A stretch of DNA of 64,000 nt, taken from contig NZ_CP061319.1 in the NCBI RefSeq assembly GCF_018688455.1, forward strand, positions 992,001 through 1,056,000, read 5' to 3'. Each line of letters opens with the position of its first letter. Position 1 is the stretch's first letter. Positions 19,779 through 29,537 of the stretch are shown here, one piece after another. Origin of the DNA: Polynucleobacter sp. AM-7D1. Lineage in GTDB: Bacteria > Pseudomonadota > Gammaproteobacteria > Burkholderiales > Burkholderiaceae. The translations under genes and the position numbers were made by a program. Under the pieces are notes generated by a model that did not search any database, had not been told where the DNA came from, and was given only the letters and a program-made list of their open reading frames with translations.

Positions 19779-20597
19779 ATGAGCACAAGCAAAACCGAAA
19801 AAGTGTCAAAAGCACCTGGCGAGGCTGGTAAAACAGCGATTCAGGTGGTTGAGCGCATGATGAACTTACTTGATGCCCTTGCCAATCATGAAGAATCCAC
19901 CAGCCTTAAAAGCCTTGCTGAAGAAACCGATCTGCACCCTTCCACAGCGCACCGCATCCTTAATGACTTAGTTGCTTGCCGTTTGGTTGAGCGAGGTGAC
20001 GGTGGAACTTATAGGCTGGGCCTCAAATTGCTGGAACTTGGCAATCTGGTTAAGGCTCGTTTATCTGTGCGGGAGGCTGCTCAGGCACCAATGCGTGCCT
20101 TACATAAACTCACAGGTGAGACCATTAATCTTTCGGTTAGGCAAGGTGATGAGATTGTCTACATTGATAGAGCCTATAGCGAACGCTCTGGCATGCAAGT
20201 AGTCCGCGCTATTGGCGGGCGTGCACCCCTTCACCTCACCTCAGTAGGTAAATTATTTTTAGCAAGCGATGATCCGAGTCAAGTGCGCGCTTATGTCACG
20301 CGCACTGGCTTGGCGGGCCACACCAGAAATAGCATTACGGAGTTAAGCAAACTGGATTTAGAGCTAAATCAGGTGCGCAAATTAGGTCATGCAAGCGACA
20401 ATGAAGAATTGGAGCTTGGTGTGAGTTGTGTTGCTGCTGAGATATATGATGACAGTGGCAAGTTAGTCGCAGGACTCTCGTTAAGCTCCCCTACTGATCG
20501 CATTCAGTCTGACTGGTTAAAACTCTTACAAGACACCGCCCTGCAGATTTCTAAAGGCATGGGCTACAAACCCAAAGCCAACGAAAACAACCATTAA
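19779..20597 (+). CDS. IclR-family transcription regulator
   Basis: 272 residues: an N-terminal winged helix (about 20-85, LKSLAEETDLHPSTAHRILNDLVACRLVER) and a C-terminal IclR effector domain (about 95-265, GRAPLHLTSVGKLFLA and LELGVSCVAAEIYDDSGKLVAGLSLSSPT). Effector and targets are unknown. Adjacent genes are on the opposite strand or functionally unrelated. There is no Shine-Dalgarno sequence before the ATG, and a TACAAT box ends 8 bases before it, so a very short leader is possible. Confidence 0.9.
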   Translation: MSTSKTEKVSKAPGEAGKTAIQVVERMMNLLDALANHEESTSLKSLAEETDLHPSTAHRILNDLVACRLVERGDGGTYRLGLKLLELGNLVKARLSVREAAQAPMRALHKLTGETINLSVRQGDEIVYIDRAYSERSGMQVVRAIGGRAPLHLTSVGKLFLASDDPSQVRAYVTRTGLAGHTRNSITELSKLDLELNQVRKLGHASDNEELELGVSCVAAEIYDDSGKLVAGLSLSSPTDRIQSDWLKLLQDTALQISKGMGYKPKANENNH

Positions 20598-20622
20598 AAA
20601 TTCAGATCGCTTGGAATTTTAA

Positions 20623-21651
20623 TTACATCAAGCGACGAATAGCATGCGGTTCGCCTGAGGGCATGCGTTCATACCAATCCCGAACCCTCACCGCATCAGC
20701 AAAACGCGATTGCGTACCAACTGAGTCCAAGAAAACCAATAGCAAGGGAGTGTTATTTACTCTGGCCTGCATCACCAAGCACTTACCAGCCGCATTAATG
20801 AAGCCTGTTTTTTGTAAGCCAATATTCATATCGCCAGCACGCACCAAACGATTGGTGTTCAAGAATTTCTGTGGACGCTTTGCAATCACCATAGTGAGAT
20901 CTGGCCAAGTGGAAAACTCACGAATCACTTTGTATTGGTAAGCTGCACTCAACATACGGGCGAGATCTTCGGCTGAAGCTACGTTCTCACTCTTAAGGCC
21001 GGTAGGATCAGCGAAAAAGGAATGTGTCATCCCAATTTCTCTGGCCTTAAGATTCATGGCATCGATAAAGGCTGGGATGCCGCCTGGGTAATTTCTGCCG
21101 AGGGTATATGCTGCCCGATTTTCAGATGCCATCAAGGACAACAATAAAGCTTCTTCTCTCGTTAAAACCGTACCACCAGCAAGACGGGAGTTTCTATATA
21201 TATTCACATCATCTGAGTTAATGACGAGCGTCTCATCCATTGGCAATTTAGAGTCAAGTACTACCATTGCCGTCATCAGCTTGGTGATGGATGCAATCGG
21301 CAGGCTGACCGAGGAGTTTTTCTCAAAGTACACGTCTTTGGTATCTTGATTAACAACCATCGCAACGCTGGACTTCAGATTGAGATCATCATGTTGACCA
21401 CGCAACCCCAAGGCAGTTGCAAATGAAGGTCTTGCTGCTACCGCAGGCTCGCTTGATCGCGTTACTGTGGTTCGAACTGTTTTAGATTTCTTAGAAGATT
21501 TTGCTTGCTTCTTTACTGATGGTTTAGGAGGTGCTTTGGATGTCTTGGCAGTCTTGGGGTCATTGTTGTTTGCGCTTGCCTGAAAAGAAGTGGCTAGACC
21601 AAATGACATTAGTCCAACAAAAGCAATAAGCCAAAATCGATTCAAACGCAT
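20623..21651 (-). CDS. pbpG: D-alanyl-D-alanine endopeptidase, PBP7/8 type
   Basis: Serine peptidase family S11, trimming peptidoglycan cross-links in the periplasm. From the ATG at 21651 it has 342 residues and a signal peptide MRLNRFWLIAFVGLMSFGLATSFQASA. In-frame starts at 21717 and 21729 are also possible. A Lys/Ser-rich linker follows. The catalytic SITK (S121, K124 from this start) lies in LPIASITKLMTAM, then SEN in LMASENRAAYTLGR and KTG in LQKTGFINAAGKC. All three penicillin-binding motifs are present. It converges with the IclR gene. Confidence 0.92.
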   Translation of the reverse strand: MRLNRFWLIAFVGLMSFGLATSFQASANNNDPKTAKTSKAPPKPSVKKQAKSSKKSKTVRTTVTRSSEPAVAARPSFATALGLRGQHDDLNLKSSVAMVVNQDTKDVYFEKNSSVSLPIASITKLMTAMVVLDSKLPMDETLVINSDDVNIYRNSRLAGGTVLTREEALLLSLMASENRAAYTLGRNYPGGIPAFIDAMNLKAREIGMTHSFFADPTGLKSENVASAEDLARMLSAAYQYKVIREFSTWPDLTMVIAKRPQKFLNTNRLVRAGDMNIGLQKTGFINAAGKCLVMQARVNNTPLLLVFLDSVGTQSRFADAVRVRDWYERMPSGEPHAIRRLM

Positions 21652-21757
21652 CCCAAATAACCTTCCAAAACTTTTAACATACTGAATGATAAATAACTTT
21701 TTCTTCTCTACAGCCATTATTGCCTGCATTAGCTAGAAAACTCCTAGTGGAGCACTC

Positions 21758-22645
21758 TTATTCTGCAATCGTTGCAAGAGCCTTTACCTGCCCTCGATTA
21801 ACCAATATGACACCAGTCATGGTCAATATAAGGCCACCAGCCATCATTACCGTGAAAGGCTCATCAAACAAAAACCAGGCCATTACTGCGGTAGTTGGTG
21901 GTGTTAGGTACAAGAGACTGGTTACCTTGGTTGCCGCCCCCTTGCGAATCATCATGAATAGCAGGCTAATTGATCCGATTGATAAGGGGAAAATTGCCCA
22001 TAGCAAAGCGCCAATAACCGAAGCATTCCAAACCATGACTCCAGACTCAAAGTAATACATACAGATAAAGCAAAGTACTGCTGAGACACCAAACTGAATT
22101 GATGACCCGGCACGAAGATCAAAAACTGGGCAAAATTTCTTCTGATACAGAGTGCCGAATGTAATAGCAAGTAAAGCAGCGAAAGCAAGAACGTAGCTTA
22201 ATAATGGAATTTGAGTAAAGCCAATTTTTTCGGCCACCACCAGAGCCACACCAGCAAACCCAAAACACAATCCAACCCACTGAGGTCCCGTCACCTTTTC
22301 AGAAATCCAAGCAGCAAACCATGCAGTCAGGATTGGCTGGAGACCGACAATGATTGCGATCAAGCCTGCAGCCATACCCAAGCGTACGGCGAACCAAACA
22401 CCTAAAAGATAGCCAAACTGTAGCAATACCCCAGCAATGGCAATGTGCTTCATTTGAGGCCAGCTTGGCCAGCTGATTCTCCAGACCAAACTCAGGCATG
22501 CCATAGCCATTAAGACGCCCATGAAGCGCCAAAATAGAAATGTGGCAGGCTCAACATAAGGCATTGCCAAACGCGCAATCACAAAACCCGTACTCCAGAT
22601 CAACACGAAGAGTGGTGCAATTAGGTTATCTAGCTTCAAACTCAT
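21758..22645 (-). CDS. EamA/DMT-family transporter
   Basis: 295 residues with about ten hydrophobic helices in two EamA repeats, the second beginning near residue 145. The N-terminal LFVLIWSTGFVIARLAMPYVEPATFLFWR and the C-terminal YLTPPTTAVMAWFLFDEPFT are typical of drug/metabolite exporters of the inner membrane. The substrate is unknown. It is divergent from the phasin gene, with a 206-base gap. Confidence 0.9.
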   Translation of the reverse strand: MSLKLDNLIAPLFVLIWSTGFVIARLAMPYVEPATFLFWRFMGVLMAMACLSLVWRISWPSWPQMKHIAIAGVLLQFGYLLGVWFAVRLGMAAGLIAIIVGLQPILTAWFAAWISEKVTGPQWVGLCFGFAGVALVVAEKIGFTQIPLLSYVLAFAALLAITFGTLYQKKFCPVFDLRAGSSIQFGVSAVLCFICMYYFESGVMVWNASVIGALLWAIFPLSIGSISLLFMMIRKGAATKVTSLLYLTPPTTAVMAWFLFDEPFTVMMAGGLILTMTGVILVNRGQVKALATIAE

Positions 22646-22788
22646 GTTTAACTTATTGAAAATAGGGGATTTTTTTATTCAATTAATGATTTTAGGCTCA
22701 TTTATAAATAACTAGTCCCATATGGCTGACAGTACTCTGTTTGATATTGCAGCGCACCATGAATACGATAAAATGATAGCTAAATGAA

Positions 22789-22817
22789 TTGACAATAATC
22801 AGATAAAGCTCATAGTG
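22789..22817 (+). promoter_or_regulatory. Possible phasin promoter
   Basis: TTGACA at 22789-22794 and the weak -10 ATAGTG at 22812-22817 are separated by 17 bases, about 35 bases upstream of the phasin ATG. The rest of the gap between 22646 and 22851 shows nothing else recognisable. Confidence 0.35.
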
Positions 22818-22851
22818 AGCAAATGAATCAAGCCCACAGGAAAGGGAAGAA

Positions 22852-23418
22852 ATGAATCTAACGCCAGAACAAATTGCAGCAGCACAAAAAGCCAATCTAG
22901 AAACTTTGAGTGGACTAACTAATCAAGCACTTCAGAGCATTGAAAAACTAGTTGAGCTCAATATGCATATTGCCAAACAAAGCTTAGGCGACAGCATGAG
23001 TAGTGCCAAAAAGGCATTAGAAGTAAAAGATATTCAACAACTCCTCGCCCATCAAGCAGAGGCAGTTCAGCCGATGGCTGAAAAAATCATGGCTTATAGC
23101 CGTCATTTGTATGAATTAGCCCATGAAACTCAAGCAAGTTTCACAAAGTCTGCCGAGAAAGAGTTTCAAGCAGGACAGGTAAAGATTAACGCACTAGTTG
23201 AGGATTGGACTAAGAATGCGCCAGCGGGATCTGAAGCTGCTGTTGTCGCTATCAAACAAGCCATTGCCTCTGCAACCAATGTGTTTGAAACCAGTCAAAA
23301 GGCTGTCAAACATGCGGTTGAGATTACGCAAACCAATCTGAGTAACGCTAATAGTTCAGTTGAGAAGACAATCAAAGCAGCCAGCAAGCCTGCAAGCAAA
23401 GCTAGCAAGAAAAAGTAA
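22852..23418 (+). CDS. phaP: Phasin (PHA granule-associated protein)
   Basis: 188 residues, mostly amphipathic helix, starting MNLTPEQIAAAQKANLETLSGLTNQALQSIEKLVELN. This N-terminal pattern is that of betaproteobacterial phasins (Phasin_2), which coat polyhydroxyalkanoate granules. The C-terminus is rich in Ala, Lys and Ser. RBS AAAGGGAAG. It lies next to the pyruvate dehydrogenase operon, an arrangement I recall from related Burkholderiales. It implies PHB storage, although no pha synthesis genes are in this window. Confidence 0.9.
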   Translation: MNLTPEQIAAAQKANLETLSGLTNQALQSIEKLVELNMHIAKQSLGDSMSSAKKALEVKDIQQLLAHQAEAVQPMAEKIMAYSRHLYELAHETQASFTKSAEKEFQAGQVKINALVEDWTKNAPAGSEAAVVAIKQAIASATNVFETSQKAVKHAVEITQTNLSNANSSVEKTIKAASKPASKASKKK

Positions 23419-23462
23419 CCCCACCCTACTTCTGTTTTTTCCTTGTTGAAAAGCAGAAAGAG

Positions 23463-23490
23463 AAAAAGCCCCATGTTCGGGGCTTTTTCT
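23463..23490. terminator. Bidirectional terminator between phasin and lpdA
   Basis: A ten-base-pair stem AAAAAGCCCC / GGGGCTTTTT with a 6-base loop. The A and T flanks make it work for the phasin gene on the plus strand and for the aceE-aceF-lpdA operon on the minus strand. Confidence 0.88.
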
Positions 23491-23513
23491 TAAGCGGTTA
23501 AATGGAAAGCGTT

Positions 23514-25304
23514 CTAATGCGCCTTCTTTTTTACTGGCGGTAAATCAGTGCAGTGGCCATGTGCTGCCTCTGCAGCTAAACCAACTGACTCGCCTAGAGT
23601 TGGATGCGGATGAATGGTTTTACCAATATCAACAGCATCAGCACCCATCTCAATCGCAAGGCATACTTCACCGATTAAATCACCGGCATGAGTACCTACA
23701 ATTCCACCGCCAATGATGCGTTTGCTTGTAGCATCAAAAATCAGCTTAGTGAATCCCTCATCTCGACCATTAGCTATAGCTCTACCACTGGCAGCCCACG
23801 GGAATAAACCCTTCTCATAAGCGATTCCCTGAGCCTTACATTGCTCTTCAGTCAAACCAGCCCAAGCTACTTCTGGATCGGTATAAGCAACGGACGGAAT
23901 TTGCTTGGCGTCGAAGTAAGATTTTTCACCAGCAGCCACTTCAGCAGCGACATGACCTTCATGAACAGCTTTATGCGCGAGCATGGGTTGACCAACAATA
24001 TCGCCAATAGCAAAGATGTTATTCACATTAGTACGCATTTGATTATCGACCGGTATAAAGCCTCGCTCATCAACAATGACGCCTGCAGCAGATGCATCAA
24101 TTTTCTTGCCGTTAGGCGTGCGCCCCACTGCTACTAATACTAAGTCATAGGTCTGGGGCTCTGCAGGTGCATTCTCGCCTTCAAAACTGACCTGAATACC
24201 ATCAGCCTTCACTTCAGCTTTTGATGCACGGGTCTTGAGCATGATCTTTTCAAAACGGCCAGAGTTAAATTTCTCCCAAACCTTTTCTAAATCGCGATCG
24301 GCTCCGGCCATCAGACCATCCATCATCTCAGCAATATCTATACGGGAGCCTAAGGTGCTGTAGACAGTAGCCATCTCCAGGCCAATAATGCCGCCGCCAA
24401 TCACGAGCATGCGCTTTGGAATGCTCTTGAGCAATAAGGCACCAGTACTATCCACAATGCGTGGATCTTCTGGCAAAAACGGGAGTTTTACTGGCTGACT
24501 TCCAGCTGCAATGATTGCCTTCTGAAAGCGCACCACTTCTTTTTGGCCAGCTAGATCTTGACCATCGCCTTTAGTGAGCTCTACTTCAACGTGATTTGCA
24601 TCTAAGAAGCGTCCCAATCCACGCACCACAGTCACTTTGCGCACTTTAGCCATACCAGCCAATCCGCCGGTTAACTTAGCGATGACAGAATCTTTGTAGC
24701 CACGCAGTTGATCTATTTCAATTTTTGGGGCGCCATAACTAATGCCATGCTTAGACATCGTCTTGACTTCGTCCATTACTGCAGTCGTGTGGAGCAGAGC
24801 CTTTGATGGAATGCAGCCTACATTCAAACAAACACCGCCTAAAGTTGCATAACGCTCAATCAAAATCGTGCTCATGCCTAAATCTGCGCTACGGAATGCA
24901 GCGCTATAACCACCAGGCCCAGCACCCAATACAAGCACTTCACACTCGTGATCCACTTTGCCGCTGTACTGACCAGCGATAGGAGCAGTGATCACTGGAG
25001 CCTCCACTGGGACTGCTACAGGCGTTGGACTGGCTGCGGATGAAGAAGCCTGAGGCGCAGATGCTGCTCTCACTTCAATCTCAGCAATCGCACTACCCTT
25101 GCTCACTTTATCGCCAGCTTTTACAGAAATACTGAGAATGGTTCCTGCAGCATCCGCTGGAACTTCCATGGTTGCTTTGTCAGATTCAAGAACAAGTAAT
25201 GGCTGTTCTTTTTCAATCACATCACCCACTTTAATGAGTACTTCAATTACTGGAACATCTGAGTAATCACCAATATCTGGCACGAGAATAATTTGCTTAG
25301 CCAT
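23514..25304 (-). CDS. lpdA: Dihydrolipoyl dehydrogenase of PDH, with N-terminal lipoyl domain
   Basis: E3 of pyruvate dehydrogenase, re-oxidising dihydrolipoamide with NAD. 596 residues, longer than a plain E3 because residues 1-80 form a lipoyl domain (lipoyl lysine K43 in ESDKATMEVP) joined by an Ala/Pro/Ser linker. The FAD domain starts at about 122 (EVLVLGAGPGGYSAA). The redox pair C159/C164 is in GGVCLNVGCIPSK, with the C-terminal HPHPTLGES His-Glu dyad. Third gene of the operon, 9 bases after aceF. Confidence 0.96.
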   Translation of the reverse strand: MAKQIILVPDIGDYSDVPVIEVLIKVGDVIEKEQPLLVLESDKATMEVPADAAGTILSISVKAGDKVSKGSAIAEIEVRAASAPQASSSAASPTPVAVPVEAPVITAPIAGQYSGKVDHECEVLVLGAGPGGYSAAFRSADLGMSTILIERYATLGGVCLNVGCIPSKALLHTTAVMDEVKTMSKHGISYGAPKIEIDQLRGYKDSVIAKLTGGLAGMAKVRKVTVVRGLGRFLDANHVEVELTKGDGQDLAGQKEVVRFQKAIIAAGSQPVKLPFLPEDPRIVDSTGALLLKSIPKRMLVIGGGIIGLEMATVYSTLGSRIDIAEMMDGLMAGADRDLEKVWEKFNSGRFEKIMLKTRASKAEVKADGIQVSFEGENAPAEPQTYDLVLVAVGRTPNGKKIDASAAGVIVDERGFIPVDNQMRTNVNNIFAIGDIVGQPMLAHKAVHEGHVAAEVAAGEKSYFDAKQIPSVAYTDPEVAWAGLTEEQCKAQGIAYEKGLFPWAASGRAIANGRDEGFTKLIFDATSKRIIGGGIVGTHAGDLIGEVCLAIEMGADAVDIGKTIHPHPTLGESVGLAAEAAHGHCTDLPPVKKKAH

Positions 25305-25313
25305 ATCTTTTCC

Positions 25314-26624
25314 TTATAGTGCTGCGCGACGGAAGTCGGACATGAGCTGAGCGATATAGACGTTGAAGCGCGTTGCTAAAGCACCATCAATGACGCGATG
25401 ATCAGCACTTAAGGACAGCGGGCAAATTAAACGAGGAACAAATTGCTTGCCATCCCACACTGGTTTCATAGCAGCTTTACTTACCCCCAAAATTGCCACT
25501 TCAGGTGCATTGACGATAGGCGAGAAATACGTGCCACCAATACCACCTAAAGAAGAGATCGTAAAACTGGCACCCTGCATTTGTTCTGGCTTGAGTTTTC
25601 CGTCTCGCGCTAGAGCAGCCAATTCAGAGGTTTCACGCGCGAGCTCAAAGATGCCTTTTTTATCTGCATCACGAATCACTGGCACTACTAAGCCATTTGG
25701 AGTATCGGCAGCAAAGGCAATATTGAAGTATTTCTTCAACACCAAATCATCACCATCAATAGAGCTATTAAATTCAGGGAATTTCTTAAGTGCTGCAACA
25801 GCAGCTTTCATTAAGAAAGCCAACATCGTGATTTTGAGTCCCTGCTTTTCATTCTCTTTATTTGTGAGAACTCTAAATGCCTCTAGATCTGTGATGTCTG
25901 CATCCTCGTGATAAGTCACAGCAGGAATCATGACCCAGTTACGACCTAAGTTCGCAGCAGTCAATTTCTTTATACGATTTAATGGTTGGCGCTCTGTCTC
26001 ACCAAACTTAGAGAAATCGACCTTAGGCCAAGGAATTAAATTCAGGCCACCTAAGCTACCACCAGATGCAGTAGATGGACTTCCAGCTCCGCCGCTCATG
26101 GCAGCTTTTACAAAGGCCTGGACATCTTCTTGAGTAATTCTGCCTTTAGGGCCAGATCCCTTAACTTGGTGAACGGTGACGCCAAGTTCACGAGCAAATT
26201 TACGCACTGACGGGCTGGCGTGACTTGCAGTGGGATCAATCTCAACTGGGGCTATAGTTATTGGCGGTGGCGCAGGTGCGCGCACAATCGGTGGCTCTAC
26301 TTTTGGAGCCGTCGCAGCAACAGGTTCAGATTTCGCGGCTACTGGAGCTGACGCAGTTTGAGTGGGTGCAGGAGCTGCGGCACCACTTTCTTCAAGCACC
26401 AGCACAACAGCGCCCTCTGAAATAGAGTCACCCACCTTCACCTTGACCTCTTTCACCACACCTGAATGGGATGAGGGAACGTCCATGGTTGCCTTATCTG
26501 ATTCAAGAACAACAATCGACTGCTCTTTCTCAACACGGTCACCGGCTTTTACTAATACCTCGATGACAGGCACATCTTTGTAATCCCCGATATCCGGGAC
26601 TTTAATATCAATTAGTTGGCTCAT
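25314..26624 (-). CDS. aceF: Pyruvate dehydrogenase E2, dihydrolipoamide acetyltransferase
   Basis: Core of the PDH complex, transferring acetyl groups to CoA. 436 residues. A single lipoyl domain spans 1-80 (lipoyl lysine K44). A Pro/Ala linker follows, then a peripheral-subunit-binding domain near 135-172 (ASPSVRKFARELGV) and the catalytic domain to the end, with DHRVIDGA near 406. E. coli AceF has three lipoyl domains. Here one is on E2 and another on E3. It lies between aceE and lpdA. Confidence 0.96.
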   Translation of the reverse strand: MSQLIDIKVPDIGDYKDVPVIEVLVKAGDRVEKEQSIVVLESDKATMDVPSSHSGVVKEVKVKVGDSISEGAVVLVLEESGAAAPAPTQTASAPVAAKSEPVAATAPKVEPPIVRAPAPPPITIAPVEIDPTASHASPSVRKFARELGVTVHQVKGSGPKGRITQEDVQAFVKAAMSGGAGSPSTASGGSLGGLNLIPWPKVDFSKFGETERQPLNRIKKLTAANLGRNWVMIPAVTYHEDADITDLEAFRVLTNKENEKQGLKITMLAFLMKAAVAALKKFPEFNSSIDGDDLVLKKYFNIAFAADTPNGLVVPVIRDADKKGIFELARETSELAALARDGKLKPEQMQGASFTISSLGGIGGTYFSPIVNAPEVAILGVSKAAMKPVWDGKQFVPRLICPLSLSADHRVIDGALATRFNVYIAQLMSDFRRAAL

Positions 26625-26637
26625 AGTCTGTCTCTTA

Positions 26638-29334
26638 TCAAACCGTCATTGGGTTTGGTTTGGTGATATCGATTTCATATTTCTTAATCGCTTCAGCTAG
26701 CACTTGTCTATCAATCTGGCCGGCATCCACCAAAGAACGTAAAGCTGTCAATACAACCCAGCGACGATCTACTTCAAAGAAATCGCGTAACTTTTCACGA
26801 GTATCTGAGCGTCCGAAACCATCAGTACCCAAGACTTCAAAACGACGGCCCATGTGCTGAATCGCAGGACGAATCTGCTCCGCAAATAGACGAACGTAGT
26901 CAGTCGCAGCAACAATTGGACCAACGGTACCTGTCAAGCACTTCTCTACATGCGACAGAGATGGCGCTACTGTTGGGTTTAATAGATTGCTGCGATGAAC
27001 TGCATTCCAATCACGACCTAACTCAGTAAAGCTTGGGCAACCCCATAAATCAGATGCGATACCCCAATCTTTATGCAAGATATCAGCAGCTTCAATCACT
27101 TCACGGAAAATCGTGCCAGAACCTAAAAGCTGAACGCGCAGTTTCGCATTAGCATCACCAACTGACTTGAGCTTGTACATGCCCTTAATGATGTCTTGTT
27201 CTGCACCCTTTGGCATTGCTGGGTGAGCGTAATTCTCATTCATGAGAGTAATGTAGTAGTAGACATCTTCTTGTTCAGCCAGCATGCGACGCATACCATC
27301 CTGAATCACCACGGCTACCTCAAATGCAAATGAAGGGTCATAGCTGATGCAGTTTGGAATAGCAGCGCTCCAGACTTGACTGTGTCCATCTTCATGCTGA
27401 AGGCCTTCACCGTTCAGAGTAGTTCTACCAGCAGTACCGCCAAGCAAGAAACCGCGGCTACGCATATCACCAGCAGCCCAACAGAGATCGCCAATACGCT
27501 GGAATCCAAACATGGAGTAGAAGATGTAGAAAGGCAACATCGGTACGCCATGAGTTGAATATGAAGTTGCAGCGGCAATCCAGTCGCACATACCGCCTGC
27601 TTCATTAATACCCTCTTGCAAAATCTGACCAGTTTTATCCTCTTTATAGAACATCAATTGATCATGATCTTCTGGGGTGTAGAGCTGACCTAGCTGATTC
27701 CAAATACCGAGCTGACGGAACATGCCTTCCATACCAAAGGTGCGGGACTCGTCTGGAACAATCGGAACCACCCTCTTGCCTAAAACCTTGTCACGCACAA
27801 TCGTATTGAGAATACGGACAAAAGCCATGGTTGTGGAAATCTCACGACCTTCAGTTGTAGCTTCCAGCAAGGGCGCAAATACCTCGAGCGCAGGAACCGG
27901 CAAACTTTCAGCCTTCATACGACGCTGCGGCAAGTAACCACCCAACTCTTGACGACGCGCCTTCATATATTCAAGTTCAGGGCTGCCATCGGCGAACTTC
28001 ACCAAAGGCATTTCATCGAGCTGCTCATCCTTTACAGGAATCTCGAAGCGATCACGGAAACGACGCACATCATCTGCATTCATCTTCTTGGCTTGGTGGG
28101 CAATATTCATGGCCTCACCTGATCCACCCATACCGTAACCCTTAATGGTGTGCGCCAAAATAACTGTTGGTTGATCTTTATGATTTACAGCTGAATGAAA
28201 CGCTGCAAATACTTTATGGGGATCATGACCGCCACGATTGAGCTGCCAAATTTCTTCATCACTCCAATCGCTAACCAAAGACTTTAATTCAGGTGTGTTG
28301 AATACGATCTCACGTACATAAGCACCATTCTTGGCCTTCATGGTTTGGTACTCACCATCCACGATTTCACCAAGACGCTGCATCAAGATGCCTTTTTTAT
28401 CGCGAGCGAATAAAGCATCCCAATGACCACCCCAAACTACTTTAATGACATTCCAACCAGCGCCACGGAATTCGCTTTCAAGCTCTTGAATAATCTTGCC
28501 GTTACCACGCACAGGACCATCAAGACGTTGCAAGTTGCAATTCACAACAAAAATTAGATTGTCTAATTTTTCACGGCCGGCCATACCGATTGCACCGAGT
28601 GATTCAGGCTCATCAGTTTCACCGTCACCGAGAAAGGCCCAAACTTTGCGGCCCTCTGATTTAATAAATCCACGATCCTGCATGTAGCGCATAAACCGCG
28701 CTTGATAAATAGCCATGATGGGACCAAGTCCCATAGATACAGTTGGGAACTGCCAGAAATCAGGCATCAACCAAGGATGCGGATAACTAGAAATACCTTT
28801 ACCACCTACTTCTTGACGGAAGTTATTAAGTTGCTCATCTGATAATCGGCCCAGCATGTAAGCGCGCGCATAAACGCCAGGCGCTGAATGTCCCTGAACA
28901 AAAATCAGGTCACCACCATGCTCTGGAGATGGTGCGCGCCAAAAATGATTAAAGCCAACGTCATATAAAGTAGCGGCCGACTGGAATGATGAAATATGGC
29001 CACCAACATTGGTGTCTTTGTTTGCACGAAGAACCATCGCCATCGCATTCCAGCGAGTGTATGAACGAATTCGATGCTCTACATTTTGATCGCCAGGTAA
29101 GCGCGCTTGCTGCTCAACTGGAATCGTATTGATGTAAGGAGTTTCGGCATGGAATGCTTGATTAACTCCATTGACTCGAGCGTGTGAAATTTGCTGATCT
29201 ATGAGATAGGCCGCACGTTCAGGCCCCTCATTACGAATCACGCCATCTAAGGCCTGCAACCATTCTTGAGTTTCACCTGGATCCGCGTCTTGCTTACCTG
29301 CGCTACCCAAAATTTGATCTGGAACTGCTGCCAT
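26638..29334 (-). CDS. aceE: Pyruvate dehydrogenase E1, homodimeric type
   Basis: Decarboxylates pyruvate using thiamine diphosphate. 898 residues, the normal size. The TPP motif GDGETDEPESLGAIGMAGREKLDNLIFVVNCNLQ is near residues 230-265. The active-site segments ANKDTNVGGHISSF and GTAGRTTLNGEGLQHEDGHS are visible. First gene of the operon. Its upstream region to 29537 is shared with a divergent sensor kinase and contains a large dyad. Confidence 0.97.
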   Translation of the reverse strand: MAAVPDQILGSAGKQDADPGETQEWLQALDGVIRNEGPERAAYLIDQQISHARVNGVNQAFHAETPYINTIPVEQQARLPGDQNVEHRIRSYTRWNAMAMVLRANKDTNVGGHISSFQSAATLYDVGFNHFWRAPSPEHGGDLIFVQGHSAPGVYARAYMLGRLSDEQLNNFRQEVGGKGISSYPHPWLMPDFWQFPTVSMGLGPIMAIYQARFMRYMQDRGFIKSEGRKVWAFLGDGETDEPESLGAIGMAGREKLDNLIFVVNCNLQRLDGPVRGNGKIIQELESEFRGAGWNVIKVVWGGHWDALFARDKKGILMQRLGEIVDGEYQTMKAKNGAYVREIVFNTPELKSLVSDWSDEEIWQLNRGGHDPHKVFAAFHSAVNHKDQPTVILAHTIKGYGMGGSGEAMNIAHQAKKMNADDVRRFRDRFEIPVKDEQLDEMPLVKFADGSPELEYMKARRQELGGYLPQRRMKAESLPVPALEVFAPLLEATTEGREISTTMAFVRILNTIVRDKVLGKRVVPIVPDESRTFGMEGMFRQLGIWNQLGQLYTPEDHDQLMFYKEDKTGQILQEGINEAGGMCDWIAAATSYSTHGVPMLPFYIFYSMFGFQRIGDLCWAAGDMRSRGFLLGGTAGRTTLNGEGLQHEDGHSQVWSAAIPNCISYDPSFAFEVAVVIQDGMRRMLAEQEDVYYYITLMNENYAHPAMPKGAEQDIIKGMYKLKSVGDANAKLRVQLLGSGTIFREVIEAADILHKDWGIASDLWGCPSFTELGRDWNAVHRSNLLNPTVAPSLSHVEKCLTGTVGPIVAATDYVRLFAEQIRPAIQHMGRRFEVLGTDGFGRSDTREKLRDFFEVDRRWVVLTALRSLVDAGQIDRQVLAEAIKKYEIDITKPNPMTV

Positions 29335-29423
29335 AAACTGCCTCCATTAGTCACATCGGTCTGATTTATTCACTCTATAGGCAACATTCTAGGAAGGTCC
29401 ATGGGTGTAAACAAGCAATTTTC

Positions 29424-29452
29424 CACATAATGATAATATTTATCACTATGTG
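29424..29452. promoter_or_regulatory. 29-base dyad in the aceE / sensor-kinase intergenic region
   Basis: The left arm CACATA-A-TGATAA (29424-29436) mirrors the right arm TTATCA-C-TATGTG (29440-29452) around TAT. Twelve of 13 arm positions pair. It is 90 bases upstream of aceE and 86 bases upstream of the kinase gene. It does not fit the enterobacterial PdhR pattern (ATTGGTnnnACCAAT) or the FNR spacing. The regulator is unknown. Confidence 0.6.
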
Positions 29453-29537
29453 ATATTTTGTTGCAATGCAATCGAAACAAGCAAAAACGCTTTAAAGCAT
29501 GAAAAAGGCTAGCAGTAAGGCAAAATAGCCCTATTAC

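Noticed and set aside
25447..25911. 154-codon open frame opposite aceF
   Set aside because: Antisense shadow of the acetyltransferase; composition follows the sense codons.
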